A stretch of 64,000 bases of DNA, taken from the NCBI GenBank assembly GCA_021774695.1, contig JAJFIU010000048.1:22190-86189 (forward strand), given 5' to 3'. The notes beneath the pieces were generated by a model that worked only from the letters and a program-made list of their open reading frames with translations, was not told the origin of the DNA and made no database searches. A program made the translations under genes and the position numbers. The DNA comes from Alphaproteobacteria bacterium. Its GTDB lineage: Bacteria > Pseudomonadota > Alphaproteobacteria > Sphingomonadales > Kordiimonadaceae. Positions within the stretch are counted from its first letter, which is position 1. Every line of letters starts with the position of its first letter. Positions 42,441 through 51,055 of this stretch are shown one piece after another.

Positions 42441-43421
42441 ATGACAATCGAACGCGTCAAATCAGCGGTTACCGCCGCTTGGGCCACCCCCACTGCCCGA
42501 TTGCTGGCAAAAGCTCTGCAACTATCGGCGCTGGTGGCCATTTGTTACTATCTGGCACTAAAGGTCAGCGATATCGGATGGCAGGAAATAGTTGGTTCGC
42601 TGCCAACTACGCCGTGGTTTTACATTTTCTCTCTGGGCATCTATTTCGCTTATCCGGTTGCTGAGTGGCTAGTATATAGGCTCTTGTGGGGCGAAGCCGC
42701 GCGCAGGCGCTTCGATGTCTTTCTGCGCATGCGTATTTATAATTTAGCGTTTGTATCCTATTCGGGCGAGGCCTATATCGGCCTTTGGGCAGCACGCCGG
42801 GTAAAACAGCGCAAGCGCCGCACAGCCGCAACCATCAAAGACAGCCAGATCCTGTCGGCCTTGTCGTCTAACAGCCTCACCATCATACTGCTGGCCTTAC
42901 TGTTTGGGTCGGGTCAACTTGGTCTGTTCACCGATGCCGACCCGTCCTATCCGCTGTATGCCGCGATCGCTATTGGCTTAAGCGCGCTTCTTATCCCGGT
43001 GGTAATCTCGTTCAGACACCGGTTATTGTCCATCAATGGCCCGACCGCCAAAAAGGTTTTCTTAATTCATCTTTCGCGGCTACTTGTGATCGTGGCGCTG
43101 CAAATCGCCAGCTGGGCGGTTGTTATGCCCGAGGTGCCCATGTCAACATGGCTGGTATTTCTCACCGGTCAATATGTGCTGACGCGCATACCCTTTTTGC
43201 CCAATACAGACCTGCTGGTTGCCGGATTGGGCCTTACGCTGCTATCTTATGTTAATGCACCAGCCGCGACCCTTGCCGGCATGTTTGTTGCCAGCGGTGC
43301 GCTGGCGCAAGTTCTGAACTTGGGGCTTTTTGCTGGACTGAGTGTGCGAGATATGTTTCGGCAGCGCCCACAGGTGGTCCTGCAGCCAAATGATCAGACC
43401 ATCAAAGACACCACCACCTGA
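42441..43421 (+). CDS. Multi-pass membrane protein, flippase-like
   Basis: 326 residues with about eight hydrophobic segments (for example LALQLSALVAICYYLAL, WFYIFSLGIYFAYPVAEWLVY, SLTIILLALLFGSGQLGLF, LYAAIAIGLSALLIPVVISF, LLVIVALQIASWAVVMP, LVAGLGLTLLSYV, LAGMFVASGALAQVLNLGLFAGL). The pattern of RIPFLPNTDLLVAGLGL and 'G-x-E-x-Y' (SYSGEAYIGLW) is reminiscent of the lysylphosphatidylglycerol-synthase/flippase-like transmembrane domain, but identity is too low to be sure. It follows the GT4 gene, and a joint role in moving or modifying a glycolipid is the simplest reading. Confidence 0.6.
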   Translation: MTIERVKSAVTAAWATPTARLLAKALQLSALVAICYYLALKVSDIGWQEIVGSLPTTPWFYIFSLGIYFAYPVAEWLVYRLLWGEAARRRFDVFLRMRIYNLAFVSYSGEAYIGLWAARRVKQRKRRTAATIKDSQILSALSSNSLTIILLALLFGSGQLGLFTDADPSYPLYAAIAIGLSALLIPVVISFRHRLLSINGPTAKKVFLIHLSRLLVIVALQIASWAVVMPEVPMSTWLVFLTGQYVLTRIPFLPNTDLLVAGLGLTLLSYVNAPAATLAGMFVASGALAQVLNLGLFAGLSVRDMFRQRPQVVLQPNDQTIKDTTT

Positions 43422-43584
43422 GTGTCGGTACGCTCCAAGAAGGTATAAAAGATATAGCCACTATTCCTGACTTGTTCTCGCAACAAGGCTTAAAGGTGGT
43501 AAAATCCGGCAATTTCTATACTGTCTGCAAGGTAAAGGCGGCGAGTTGGGAAACTACCAAGTGCTAGGCAAACGAAAAAAAACA

Positions 43585-44076
43585 ATGCTGAAAGACGCCA
43601 CCTTCGGCGAGTTCGAGCTTATCGAATACGGCGCGATTGATCGACGCTATCCGGTCATGAATTTTTTCCTCGACCTATGGCGCGAAAAAGGCGGCGAGGA
43701 TAAAGCCATCACGCGCGCTCATATCAATCCCGTAGAGATGAAGAAATACCTGGAACATATTGTCCTGATGGATGTGGCCAGGGAAGGCGAAAACTTGCAG
43801 CTGACAGTCCGGCTGATAGGTGGCCATGTGGCAGACTATTACGGTGAAATTACCGGCAAAGATATACGAGAAATGGGCAATTCACAGGCTATCGAGCGTA
43901 TCTATTATGCCGCCCGCCATATTATCGACACCGACGTTCCCATGCTGACCATTTCGCCCGCTTACTCGGCTGACAAATCATTTATGGAAGCAGTTGCACT
44001 TTATGTGCCGCTGTTTGATAATGAAGCTCGCATAGTGAAAATTCTCGTGGCAGTGAATGTTTCAGCGTTGAGTTGA
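43585..44076 (+). CDS. PAS_5-type PAS-domain protein
   Basis: 163 residues from ATG 43585; the frame reaches back to a TTG at 43546. The family pattern is visible: FFLDLWREKGGEDKAITRAHINPVEMKKYLEHIVLMDV, then LTVRLIGGHVADYYGEITGKDIREM with the Y-Y/F-G-x-x-T-G-K core, a helix with YYAARHIIDTDVPMLTI and final strands EAVALYVPLFDNEARIVKILVAVNV. It is the second of three PAS_5 paralogues in the window. No output domain; likely a sensor or adaptor module. SlyX follows 70 bp downstream. Ribosome site is weak. Confidence 0.72.
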   Translation: MLKDATFGEFELIEYGAIDRRYPVMNFFLDLWREKGGEDKAITRAHINPVEMKKYLEHIVLMDVAREGENLQLTVRLIGGHVADYYGEITGKDIREMGNSQAIERIYYAARHIIDTDVPMLTISPAYSADKSFMEAVALYVPLFDNEARIVKILVAVNVSALS

Positions 44077-44146
44077 GGCTAGCACCAAACAATATTGTGC
44101 GCCGCCAACCTCCCGGCCAACCCCCTAGCTAAACAAGTAGAACACC

Positions 44147-44386
44147 ATGACAGCAGATATCCCGCCGCAAAATAATCAAGTAGCAAACGAAGGCGAGCGC
44201 CTTAATGATTTGGAAATCAAATTTGCTTACCAGCAGGAAACCATCGACAGCCTCAACGATACAGTGACCAAACAGTGGGATGTTATCGAGAAATTCCGGC
44301 GACAAATAACCCGGCTGGAAGGGCAATTGGTTGAAATGAGTGATTGGCAAGGCGGCGGCGATGAACCACCGCCCCCGCACTATTGA
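44147..44386 (+). CDS. slyX: SlyX-family protein
   Basis: 79 residues. A long coiled coil (LNDLEIKFAYQQETIDSLNDTVTKQWDVIEKFRRQITRLEGQLVEM, residues 19-64) and the short PPPPHY C-terminus are hallmarks of SlyX, where the family ends in a proline-rich PPHY. Function is unknown despite wide conservation in proteobacteria. Stand-alone here between the PAS_5 gene and an exported cupin. Confidence 0.9.
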   Translation: MTADIPPQNNQVANEGERLNDLEIKFAYQQETIDSLNDTVTKQWDVIEKFRRQITRLEGQLVEMSDWQGGGDEPPPPHY

Positions 44387-44506
44387 AGCAGCCCACCCTG
44401 CTCGCCAATAAAGCTCACAAATGCCAGAAAGTTGATCTCATCGACTTTGGCCAGCGAGTGGTGATGGTGTAACATTACTGGTGTCATTCATTTAGGAGGG
44501 TAACCT

Positions 44507-44983
44507 GTGAAACAATTACTGTCGGTATTATCAATCTGTCTGGCTGCCACGGCTATCAGCACTGCCAACGCCCAAGATGCAGCCCATGATGAGCCCAGTT
44601 ATGATTACACCACCAGAGGCACGCAGGTTTTTCAGGCGCCCGGCAGCGATTTCATGGCCAAAATCCTGGTGGAGGCCGCGAATTTGGGCAGCGAAGAGGT
44701 TAAAATCGCCGAGCTTACCTTTCCGGTTGGCTATAACGGCAGCGGGCACCTGCACGGCACTATCGAGATTTTCTATGTGCTCAAAGGGCGTTTCGGCCAC
44801 AGCGTGAACGGCGTTGATGCAATCCTCGGAGTCGGCGAAATTGGCATCGTCAAACCCGGCGATACCGTTACTCATTCGGTACACGGTGACGGCGCGGCAA
44901 CTGTGTTGACCATATGGGTGCCGGGCGGTGCGGGGGCACCTGCATTTAGGGGCATGCCATCAAGGCCCATTGAAAACCAGTAA
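44507..44983 (+). CDS. Exported cupin-domain protein
   Basis: 158 residues, GTG start with a very strong ribosome site (aggaggg at 44493-44499). Signal peptide QLLSVLSICLAATAISTANA. A single cupin barrel follows, with motif 1 GYNGSGHLHGTIEIFYVLKGRFGHS giving His, His and Glu metal ligands (G-x-x-H-x-H-x-x-x-x-E) and motif 2 VKPGDTVTHSVHGDGAATVLTIW with another His. It should bind a divalent metal in the periplasm. Small exported cupins may be isomerases, dioxygenases or binding proteins; no choice can be made. It converges on the YjiH-like gene, 10 bp apart. Confidence 0.8.
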   Translation: MKQLLSVLSICLAATAISTANAQDAAHDEPSYDYTTRGTQVFQAPGSDFMAKILVEAANLGSEEVKIAELTFPVGYNGSGHLHGTIEIFYVLKGRFGHSVNGVDAILGVGEIGIVKPGDTVTHSVHGDGAATVLTIWVPGGAGAPAFRGMPSRPIENQ

Positions 44984-44993
44984 CGACCTGACC

Positions 44994-46379
44994 CTAAAAC
45001 AGGATCAGGGCCGCGATTGCCAGCACCGGCGTTACGATAATGGTTCTGATGACAAATATCTGAAACAGCTGCAACACCGTGACCGGCAAACCAACCCTGA
45101 TCATAACCAAGCCAGTTTCAGTCATGAAAATAAGCTGGCACAATGACAGCCCCGCCAGCACAAACCGCATGGGTGCACTGGCTAGGTCACTGGCGATAAT
45201 TGCGGGAATATATTGGTCCATAAAACCAAAGATGAAACCCGGTGCTACTCGCGCCGCATCATCGACCTGCAACAATGACAGCAACCACGCAATCGGCAAA
45301 GAAATCCATTCACCGATCGGCGAATGGAAGGCCACCGCCGCAGTTACAGTGCCCAACGCAATCAGCGGACCGATAATCCCGAAAAGCTGCTCGAACATCA
45401 TGATATTGCCCAGCCGCGCCAGCTCTTTCACTGGCGGCGTATGTGCCGCAGACGAAATGGCATTATCCAGACTGCGTTTCAGCAAAGGGCCCTCGCGGCT
45501 TTGGCGCAAGCGTTCCGCGTTGGCAGTGCCGCCAATGAAGGTGGCCGGAATGCGCGAAATAGGCGGAACACGCGGGGTAATAATTGCGCATATAATACAG
45601 GCTAGAATTGCAGTCATATACCAAATGAAGAACATATCGCCGATCTTGCTGACCTGCGCAATCACCAGCGCAAAAGGCAAGGAAACCACCGAGAAATTCG
45701 TGGCAACAGAAACCGCCTCGCGGCCGTCATAAAAACCGCGGCGATACTGCTGGCCGGTCACAAGAATACCAATGTTGGAGGCCGAAATAAACGAAGCGGT
45801 TGCGTCAACTGCAGCGCGCCCCGGCAGGCGGAACAGCTTTTTAAACGCGGGTGCAACGATGGTGCCGAAAAAATCCATTGCGCCGTACTCGGTCAGCAGC
45901 GGCATCAGGAAACACGCTGGCAACATCACGATAGAAAAGGCAATTGCCAGTTCACCGACCAATATTTGCCCGGTATCTTCCAGCCGCAACACTTCAGGGC
46001 CAAACTCAAAATAAACCATCAGCGCAATAACGGCACCAGCAACCCGCAGCAAAAGCCAGCCGGCCGACGTGGCGGATACCGCATGAAGCACCGGGTGGCG
46101 GCTCTCCCAGTCGGGTTTGAAGGCAAGGTGGTATGCGCCTGCCAGCGCAGCAATAACGCTGATTGCAACCATCAGCTCAAGCAAAATAAACCCAAATTGG
46201 GAATTGATCCAATCAGAATACAGCCCAAACAGAATGGTAAAACCACCTTCCGACGGGAACGGCACCAAAAACAGCAACAAACCAATTAGCGATGGAATAA
46301 GAAACCGCAAAAACGGCTTCAAGCCTTCGGTTTCAACTTGCTCGCCGGCCTCAACTACCCCAGTTTCACTGGTGTTCAT
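44994..46379 (-). CDS. YjiH-family nucleoside-recognition (GATE) membrane protein
   Basis: 461 residues with about ten to twelve hydrophobic segments. After a short acidic N-terminus comes LKPFLRFLIPSLIGLLLFLVPFPSEGGFTILFGLYSDWI, then GATE-domain type stretches SIVMLPACFLMPLLTEYGAMDFFGTIVAPAFKKLFRLPGRAAVDATASFISASNIGILVTGQQYRRGFYDGREAVSVATNFSV. This matches YjiH, a transporter-like family with 'gate' domains also found in nucleoside transporters and spore proteins. Cargo unknown. No operon partners: the exported protein gene upstream is ~90 bp away on the same strand. Confidence 0.82.
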   Translation of the reverse strand: MNTSETGVVEAGEQVETEGLKPFLRFLIPSLIGLLLFLVPFPSEGGFTILFGLYSDWINSQFGFILLELMVAISVIAALAGAYHLAFKPDWESRHPVLHAVSATSAGWLLLRVAGAVIALMVYFEFGPEVLRLEDTGQILVGELAIAFSIVMLPACFLMPLLTEYGAMDFFGTIVAPAFKKLFRLPGRAAVDATASFISASNIGILVTGQQYRRGFYDGREAVSVATNFSVVSLPFALVIAQVSKIGDMFFIWYMTAILACIICAIITPRVPPISRIPATFIGGTANAERLRQSREGPLLKRSLDNAISSAAHTPPVKELARLGNIMMFEQLFGIIGPLIALGTVTAAVAFHSPIGEWISLPIAWLLSLLQVDDAARVAPGFIFGFMDQYIPAIIASDLASAPMRFVLAGLSLCQLIFMTETGLVMIRVGLPVTVLQLFQIFVIRTIIVTPVLAIAALILF

Positions 46380-46468
46380 TGCATTGTCTCCCCTGCATGC
46401 ATCCCCATCATGATCGGAGCCTAATATATTATTTCCGCCCTGTCTTGTTTTGCAGGGCAGCCAGCTGT

Positions 46469-47050
46469 CTAGCCGCGCGGCGTCGCTTTAATTTTATAAA
46501 CCACACGCCATGTTTCGCCGGCATCGAATGACATTTCCAGCACCCAGTCCCAGCCTTCGGCTGTCGGCGGGAAAAAAGTGATGCGCCGCGGTGGGTTTTG
46601 CTCAGGCGTAACCCAGTGCATCAAAATATTACCGCTCTCGTTCTGTTTGGCGGTGATTTGGCCAAATCCGGGGCTGTTGGTGGCTGTCCAGGCTATGTCC
46701 CAGCTTTCTTTTGTCGCGTCATAGATGCGCAGGTTGGTGCCAACACCTGGCGGCGGCCCGCCCTCCGGCCCATTGGGCATCCAGAAATCCTGCACAGCAA
46801 TGCCGTTTCCAACACAGGTGAAATTCCAGCGTGCGCCGTTGCCGGGCGACCATGTGGTGCCGTCTTGGGATAGCCTCTGGTCGGCGATATTCCAGTCGCC
46901 GATATAGCGGCCAAACTGCTTCATCGGCCCCGTCATGCATCCGGCAGTCTCGTTCATCAATACCCCTGCCAAGGGGTTATCGTCCTCCTGCGCAGACACT
47001 GACAGCGCCGCCACCGATACCAGCGATACCATGGTTAAATATTTGATCAT
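46469..47050 (-). CDS. Exported protein, possibly DUF1579-like
   Basis: 193 residues, GGAGGG before the ATG. Signal peptide MIKYLTMVSLVSVAALSVSA. The mature part is rich in beta strands and tryptophans: YIGDWNIADQRLSQDGTTWSPGNGARWNFTCVGNGIAVQDFWMPNG, LRIYDATKESWDIAWTA, NILMHWVTPEQNPPRRITFFPPTAEGWDWVLEMSFDAGETWRVVYKI. This order ('G-x-W', strand with sugar/lipid-like pocket residues, final W-E-M-S-x-D-x-G) recalls the DUF1579/calycin-like barrels, but I am not certain. Upstream ~245 bp separates it from the divergent sulfotransferase. Confidence 0.6.
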   Translation of the reverse strand: MIKYLTMVSLVSVAALSVSAQEDDNPLAGVLMNETAGCMTGPMKQFGRYIGDWNIADQRLSQDGTTWSPGNGARWNFTCVGNGIAVQDFWMPNGPEGGPPPGVGTNLRIYDATKESWDIAWTATNSPGFGQITAKQNESGNILMHWVTPEQNPPRRITFFPPTAEGWDWVLEMSFDAGETWRVVYKIKATPRG

Positions 47051-47295
47051 TATGCCCTCCCTGATCGGTTAATCCCACTGAACATACCATGGCAATACTA
47101 TAGTCTAGCTGGCGGCAAGAAAGCCGAAAATAGACCAACCGAGCGGCATTTGCGTTGCGTTGAGACACGCAGCAATTTGGAACGCAGCATAACATGGAAA
47201 CTTAGTGTAGGTCTGCCTTTCACGTCCGCGCAAATCTCCCTATCATTTGCACATCTTTTTGCTATGATGCCCCCACCTTGGGAGGGGACAAAATC

Positions 47296-48174
47296 ATGCA
47301 ATTACCGCCACAGAACACACGTTATTTGGGACCAATAACCGACACGGATCGCTGGACGGGTTTCCAGCATCGGCCTGATGATATTTTCATTTGCACGCCG
47401 CCCAAATGCGGCACTACCTGGACCCAGGCCATATGCTCCATGCTGGTATTTGGCAAGGCAGACCACGGCCAGCAAACCAGCGACATCTCGCCCTGGATCG
47501 ATGCTGCTTTCATGCCGATTGATGAACTATTGCCGCAAATTCACGATTTGCCCCATCGCCGGTTCATCAAAACCCATTCGCCGCTGGACGGTATTCCTTA
47601 CTACCCCGAGTGCACTTACCTGGTAGTGATGCGTGACCCTCGGGATGCCTATTGTTCGGGGCTTAACCACCGCGACAATATGAACGATAAGGACCTCGCC
47701 CACGCTGTGTTCCCGAGCGGGGACAATGCCTTCGATACTTGGCTGAACCGGGATTGCCAGCATCACAACTGGGACGTTCAGTCGATTTCGACCTTTGTGC
47801 ATTTCTTCAACAGTTACTGGCCGTACCGCAACATGGAAAACGTGCACCTGTATCACTATTCAGACATGAAACGTGACTTACGCGGTGCAATTAAATCAAT
47901 GGCGGCGGCGACAGGCACTGCGGTGACAGACAGCCAGCTTGATGCTTTCACCGAGGCTGCCACCTTCGGCAACATGAAACGCAAGTCCGAGCAATTTGCC
48001 CCGGAATCCGGCTCTGGCATGTGGAAATCAGAATCCAGTTTCTTTTCCAAAGGTTCCAGCCAGCAATGGAAAACCCTGTTGAGCGAAGACCAGATCAAAG
48101 CCTTCGACACCAAGTTCGCAACCTTGTTGCAAGGGGCTGAAGCAGATTGGGCCTTAAACGGCGACGCGGGATAA
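47296..48174 (+). CDS. Cytosolic-type sulfotransferase (PAPS-dependent)
   Basis: 292 residues from ATG 47296 (GGGAGGGG upstream). The 5'-phosphosulfate loop is TPPKCGTTWTQ (~31-41), the 3'-phosphate site is VMRDPRDAYCSGLNH (~113-127) and the C-terminal GxxGxWK-type element appears as MKRKSEQFAPESGSGMWKSESSFFSKGSSQQW. It transfers sulfate from PAPS to a hydroxyl or amine, in small-molecule metabolism. It lies end to end with the 3' side of the DUF6090-like operon; only ~18 bp lie between its stop and the operon's truncated last reading frame. With the alkylsulfatase at 18.6 kb, the window has both a sulfate-ester-forming and -cleaving enzyme. Confidence 0.88.
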   Translation: MQLPPQNTRYLGPITDTDRWTGFQHRPDDIFICTPPKCGTTWTQAICSMLVFGKADHGQQTSDISPWIDAAFMPIDELLPQIHDLPHRRFIKTHSPLDGIPYYPECTYLVVMRDPRDAYCSGLNHRDNMNDKDLAHAVFPSGDNAFDTWLNRDCQHHNWDVQSISTFVHFFNSYWPYRNMENVHLYHYSDMKRDLRGAIKSMAAATGTAVTDSQLDAFTEAATFGNMKRKSEQFAPESGSGMWKSESSFFSKGSSQQWKTLLSEDQIKAFDTKFATLLQGAEADWALNGDAG

Positions 48175-48191
48175 TTAAGAGACAACTTCTC

Positions 48192-48234
48192 AGTTTTGAT
48201 CGCGGATTGCTTCCGCCATGCGCCGAATGATCAT
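48192..48234 (-). pseudogene. Truncated start of a fourth DUF6090-like gene
   Basis: The ATG overlaps the TAA of the upstream DUF6090-like gene (TAATG). It encodes MIIRRMAEAIRDQN and then TGA, stopping exactly where paralogues continue with W and the membrane helix. The 14 codons match the shared N-terminal tag of the operon closely, so this is either the stub of a deleted fourth paralogue or a deliberately short product. The sulfotransferase gene ends 18 bp away on the other strand. Confidence 0.6.
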
Positions 48235-48965
48235 TATTTCAACTCCGCTTGTATCAAGGCAATTAATGCCGTTGCACGGTCGCGCATAACCCTACTGTCA
48301 GCGTGCAAACGGGTCTGTATTTCAGCCAACCCCGGCAGAGTGTTGATCAAACCCACCCGCTTCTTTGCATTTTCAAGAATAATGCGAGTTTCTTCGGGCG
48401 AAGCAACGAAGGTTCGTTGCCGTGTTGCCCGTAACTGACTTCTGCTGAGCAATCCGGCAGAACTAGAAATATATTCATACTGCGTCTGGCGCAGACCTGA
48501 ATCCCACTGCCGTATACGGGCAAGGTCACCGTAATAATCGCTAATCTCGCGCTTTAAATCGAGGTTGCGCAGCAGTCCCAGGTTGCCTGTGCTCTTGAGT
48601 TCATCAATCGTTTGGGTCTCTGACAGTGGAATATAGGCATAACCGGCGAATACAAAAGACACTGCAAGTTTTGTAGGGTCTTCAATTGTGAAGTCGTCGG
48701 TTGTCAGCGCAGCATAAATGAGGTCGCCCGCTTGGTCATTGCGCTCATTGATTAAAAATGCAAATTCCGCTGTTTCAACATCTTTCGTAAGATCTAACAA
48801 CAGTTGCCCGTAGTAGCGCCGTTCTTCATTGCGGTCGCCGCGCTCATCGTTCCACTCGGTAACCTGAAGGCCGAGAAAAATACCGATCACGACGACAAAA
48901 ATCTCAATGATCACCGTGAACCAGTTTTGGGTGCGAATTCCGTCCGCCATGCGCCGAATGATCAT
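48234..48965 (-). CDS. DUF6090-like membrane-anchored protein (paralogue 1)
   Basis: 243 residues. N-terminal basic tag MIIRRMADGIRTQNW, then one membrane helix FTVIIEIFVVVIGIFLGLQVTEWNDE carrying the family's 'I-E-x-x-x-V-x-G-I-x-x-x-L-Q-x-x-x-W-N' pattern, then a long, mostly helical domain (EERRYYGQLLLDLTKDVETAEFAFLINERNDQAGDLIY ... ISDYYGDLARIRQWDSGLRQTQYEYI ... LINTLPGLAEIQTRLHADSRVMRDRATALIALI). Tail likely periplasmic. Translationally coupled: its ATG overlaps the TGA of the SnoaL-like gene by 4 nt, and its TAA overlaps the ATG of the truncated fourth copy. Function unknown for this family. Confidence 0.8.
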   Translation of the reverse strand: MIIRRMADGIRTQNWFTVIIEIFVVVIGIFLGLQVTEWNDERGDRNEERRYYGQLLLDLTKDVETAEFAFLINERNDQAGDLIYAALTTDDFTIEDPTKLAVSFVFAGYAYIPLSETQTIDELKSTGNLGLLRNLDLKREISDYYGDLARIRQWDSGLRQTQYEYISSSAGLLSRSQLRATRQRTFVASPEETRIILENAKKRVGLINTLPGLAEIQTRLHADSRVMRDRATALIALIQAELK

Positions 48966-49480
48966 GGTGTTGCCTCATGGTTTGGGCAAAAGCTTCCGCC
49001 GCAGCGCTCGGTCATGTAAGTCTCGATCTCCAGCAGCCATGTGCCCTCGGATAGGCGCCATTTGGCCGTATAGCTTCCAGCTGCGAAGTTACTGGGTTCT
49101 GACGGCGGCGCACCGTGCCAAGTGCCGTATTCCATCGCGATTGGGAATATAGGCGACGCTTGAATGCAGCCCGGTGTGCGCACATAAATCGCCCGGTCAG
49201 CGTTTTCACGGTCACCTCGCCAGATATCAAGCTGAGCCTCCCGGCCACGGTAAACATCACTGTCTGTGCCAGTGATCAGGATGACATCGTCCGCGAGCAC
49301 ACTAGCAATCGCGGCGATGTCCAGATGCCGTATCCCGCTGTTGAAAAACCCGCGCTGGCTTTTGATTGCCGCGACGTGTTCGGCATCGCCTACATCATTG
49401 CAAACACCGTCCTCGGCAGACGCAGAGGCAGAGGCCGCGCCAACTAAACAGCACGTTAAGGCAAAAAGTTTCAGGATCAT
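48962..49480 (-). CDS. Exported SnoaL/NTF2-like protein in the DUF6090 operon
   Basis: 172 residues. Signal peptide MILKLFALTCCLVGAASASASA. The mature domain has AIKSQRGFFNSGIRHLDIAAIASVLADDVILITGTDSDVYRGREAQLDIWRGDRENADRAIYVR, the helix-strand opening of NTF2/DUF4440-type proteins, and a final strand YTAKWRLSEGTWLLEIETYMTERC. It lacks the basic N-terminal tag of its neighbours. Both ends overlap neighbours by 4 nt (ATGA), so it is in the same translationally coupled operon. Probably a periplasmic ligand-binding or enzyme partner; nothing more specific can be said. Confidence 0.72.
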   Translation of the reverse strand: MILKLFALTCCLVGAASASASAEDGVCNDVGDAEHVAAIKSQRGFFNSGIRHLDIAAIASVLADDVILITGTDSDVYRGREAQLDIWRGDRENADRAIYVRTPGCIQASPIFPIAMEYGTWHGAPPSEPSNFAAGSYTAKWRLSEGTWLLEIETYMTERCGGSFCPNHEATP

Positions 49481-50247
49481 TCAGGCTGCTCCAATTGATC
49501 GATGATACGTTGAATTTTGCCTAGAAAATTATCAATTTCAGTTAGCTTTGCATCAATAGTTGAAAGGTTAAACCGCAGCAGGCGGGTTAACCGGGGTTCG
49601 GCCAAAACGGCTTGCACCGTCGCCTCTATCGCGGCGGGCGGAAGGTCAATATCACACTGGGCGGCGAGTTCAAATGAGGCCCTATTGCCGCGTGTTACAT
49701 AGCGATCGCCGCATTGCTTTCTTATCTCGGCCTGCACATCGTGGGAGATAACTTCGCGCACTTCCTGCCGGTATGGCGGCTCGTTGGTGAAGACCTGTTG
49801 GTTCAGCCCGGCATAACCATAATATTCCATTATCTCGCCGCGAATATCGCCCGCTGGCAACAATTTCAGATCACCGTTGGCGACCATTTCGTTGTAGGTG
49901 GAGCGGGCCGAGCGACCGTAGTCAATTTGACTGGCCTGATAAACGTCAATCACAAAGGCTTCGCTGTCACCGGCTTTGCCGCTTTCCATGGCGCTCACTG
50001 CTGCCACTGCATGTATTTTTACCGTTGAAAAATAGTTTTGCAGGTCGGCAACCAGATTTTTCTCAACATGCAAATCACGCAACAGCCGAACCCGGTATTG
50101 CTCGGCTTTTTCCTCGTTTTCAAGCTCGGTGTTCCAGTTATCAAACTGGAGAGCCACCAGCACACCCACTACAACAAGAGCAAACTCGATAAAAACCGTA
50201 AGCCAGCTTCGCGTGCGAATTGACTTAGCCATACGTTCAATAATCAT
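49477..50247 (-). CDS. DUF6090-like membrane-anchored protein (paralogue 2)
   Basis: 256 residues. Tag MIIERMAKSIRTRSW, membrane helix LTVFIEFALVVVGVLVALQFDNWN with the IE...VVG...ALQ..NWN pattern closest to the DUF6090 consensus, then a helical soluble domain (EEKAEQYRVRLLRDLHVEKNLVADLQNYF ... VIDVYQASQIDYGRSARSTYNEMVANGDLKLLPAGDIRGEIMEYYGYAGL ... IDAKLTEIDNFLGKIQRIIDQLE). It contains two cysteines in CGDRYV and QCDIDL. The start lies inside the end of paralogue 3 (11-nt overlap) and its TGA overlaps the SnoaL-like start (ATGA). Shares with paralogue 1 and 3 the 'S-x-x-Y-x-E-x-x-x-x-G-x-x-x-x-L' block. Confidence 0.8.
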   Translation of the reverse strand: MIIERMAKSIRTRSWLTVFIEFALVVVGVLVALQFDNWNTELENEEKAEQYRVRLLRDLHVEKNLVADLQNYFSTVKIHAVAAVSAMESGKAGDSEAFVIDVYQASQIDYGRSARSTYNEMVANGDLKLLPAGDIRGEIMEYYGYAGLNQQVFTNEPPYRQEVREVISHDVQAEIRKQCGDRYVTRGNRASFELAAQCDIDLPPAAIEATVQAVLAEPRLTRLLRFNLSTIDAKLTEIDNFLGKIQRIIDQLEQPE

Positions 50248-51055
50248 TTGCTGGTCTCCAGTTGTTGATCAACTTCAGCGCCCGGTTATGCGAATCACGA
50301 TACAGCACCAACCTGACCCGAGCATCCGACATTCGTTGGCGCAGCAAAAAGGGTAGCTCAGGGTGTTGCACCAAAGTTTCAAGCGCGCCGGGTATTTGGC
50401 TGAATAAGGCCGGAAGCGCTGGTCGCTCGCATTTCTTCAGATGCTGGACACCGTAGGCATCGGACTGGTTACAGCGTGCCCACATGTCATTAAGCAGCGC
50501 CCATGGCAGCAGCCCCCGCACCAAGGTGCGGTATGGCGGCAATGTGCCAGCAATTGCATTAAGCTGGGTTCTGTCGCGGCTATAATAATTGGCCAATTTA
50601 TTGATCACATCAACGTTGCCGATAAGGCTGATCGACCCGTTGATTTGGATTTCGTCGTAGGCAATGCTGACCATCTCGAACGGCCAAATTTGGCTGGCTT
50701 GAAAGGCGGCGCGCAGGATAACCCATTGTTCGTCAAGAGCGTTGGGCTGGTCATGGGTGTTGGGCTCGTCAATGGATTCGGGTTTTTCACCCTCAAGCCC
50801 TTCCAGCAACTGTTCACTGTAGGTCAGCACTTCATTTATGAAGTTGGTCCGCAATTGAAACTGGGCAGCATCGTCGGTTATGTCGGCGATCAACCGCTCG
50901 CGGTACTGGTCAGCGCGCGCCTGCTCTTTCAAGCCTTCGTTCCAATCGGTAACCTGCAGCCCAAGGAAAATACCGATCACCACGATGAGTATTTCGATGA
51001 TCACCGTGAACCAATTTTGCTCGCGGACCGCATCCGCCATGCGGCGCAGAATCAT
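50237..51055 (-). CDS. DUF6090-like membrane-anchored protein (paralogue 3)
   Basis: 272 residues from ATG 51055; a longer frame to 51079 runs inside the previous gene. Tag MILRRMADAVREQNW, helix FTVIIEILIVVIGIFLGLQVTDWNE, nearly identical to paralogue 1, then a helical domain (QARADQYRERLIADITDDAAQFQLRTNFINEVLTYSEQLLEGL ... ILRAAFQASQIWPFEMVSIAYDEIQINGSISLIGNVDVINKLANYY). A short internal repeat EPNTHD-QPNALD occurs near residue 90. Overlaps by 4 nt with the metallophosphoesterase gene (ATGA) and by 11 nt with paralogue 2. Function unknown. Confidence 0.8.
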   Translation of the reverse strand: MILRRMADAVREQNWFTVIIEILIVVIGIFLGLQVTDWNEGLKEQARADQYRERLIADITDDAAQFQLRTNFINEVLTYSEQLLEGLEGEKPESIDEPNTHDQPNALDEQWVILRAAFQASQIWPFEMVSIAYDEIQINGSISLIGNVDVINKLANYYSRDRTQLNAIAGTLPPYRTLVRGLLPWALLNDMWARCNQSDAYGVQHLKKCERPALPALFSQIPGALETLVQHPELPFLLRQRMSDARVRLVLYRDSHNRALKLINNWRPANDY

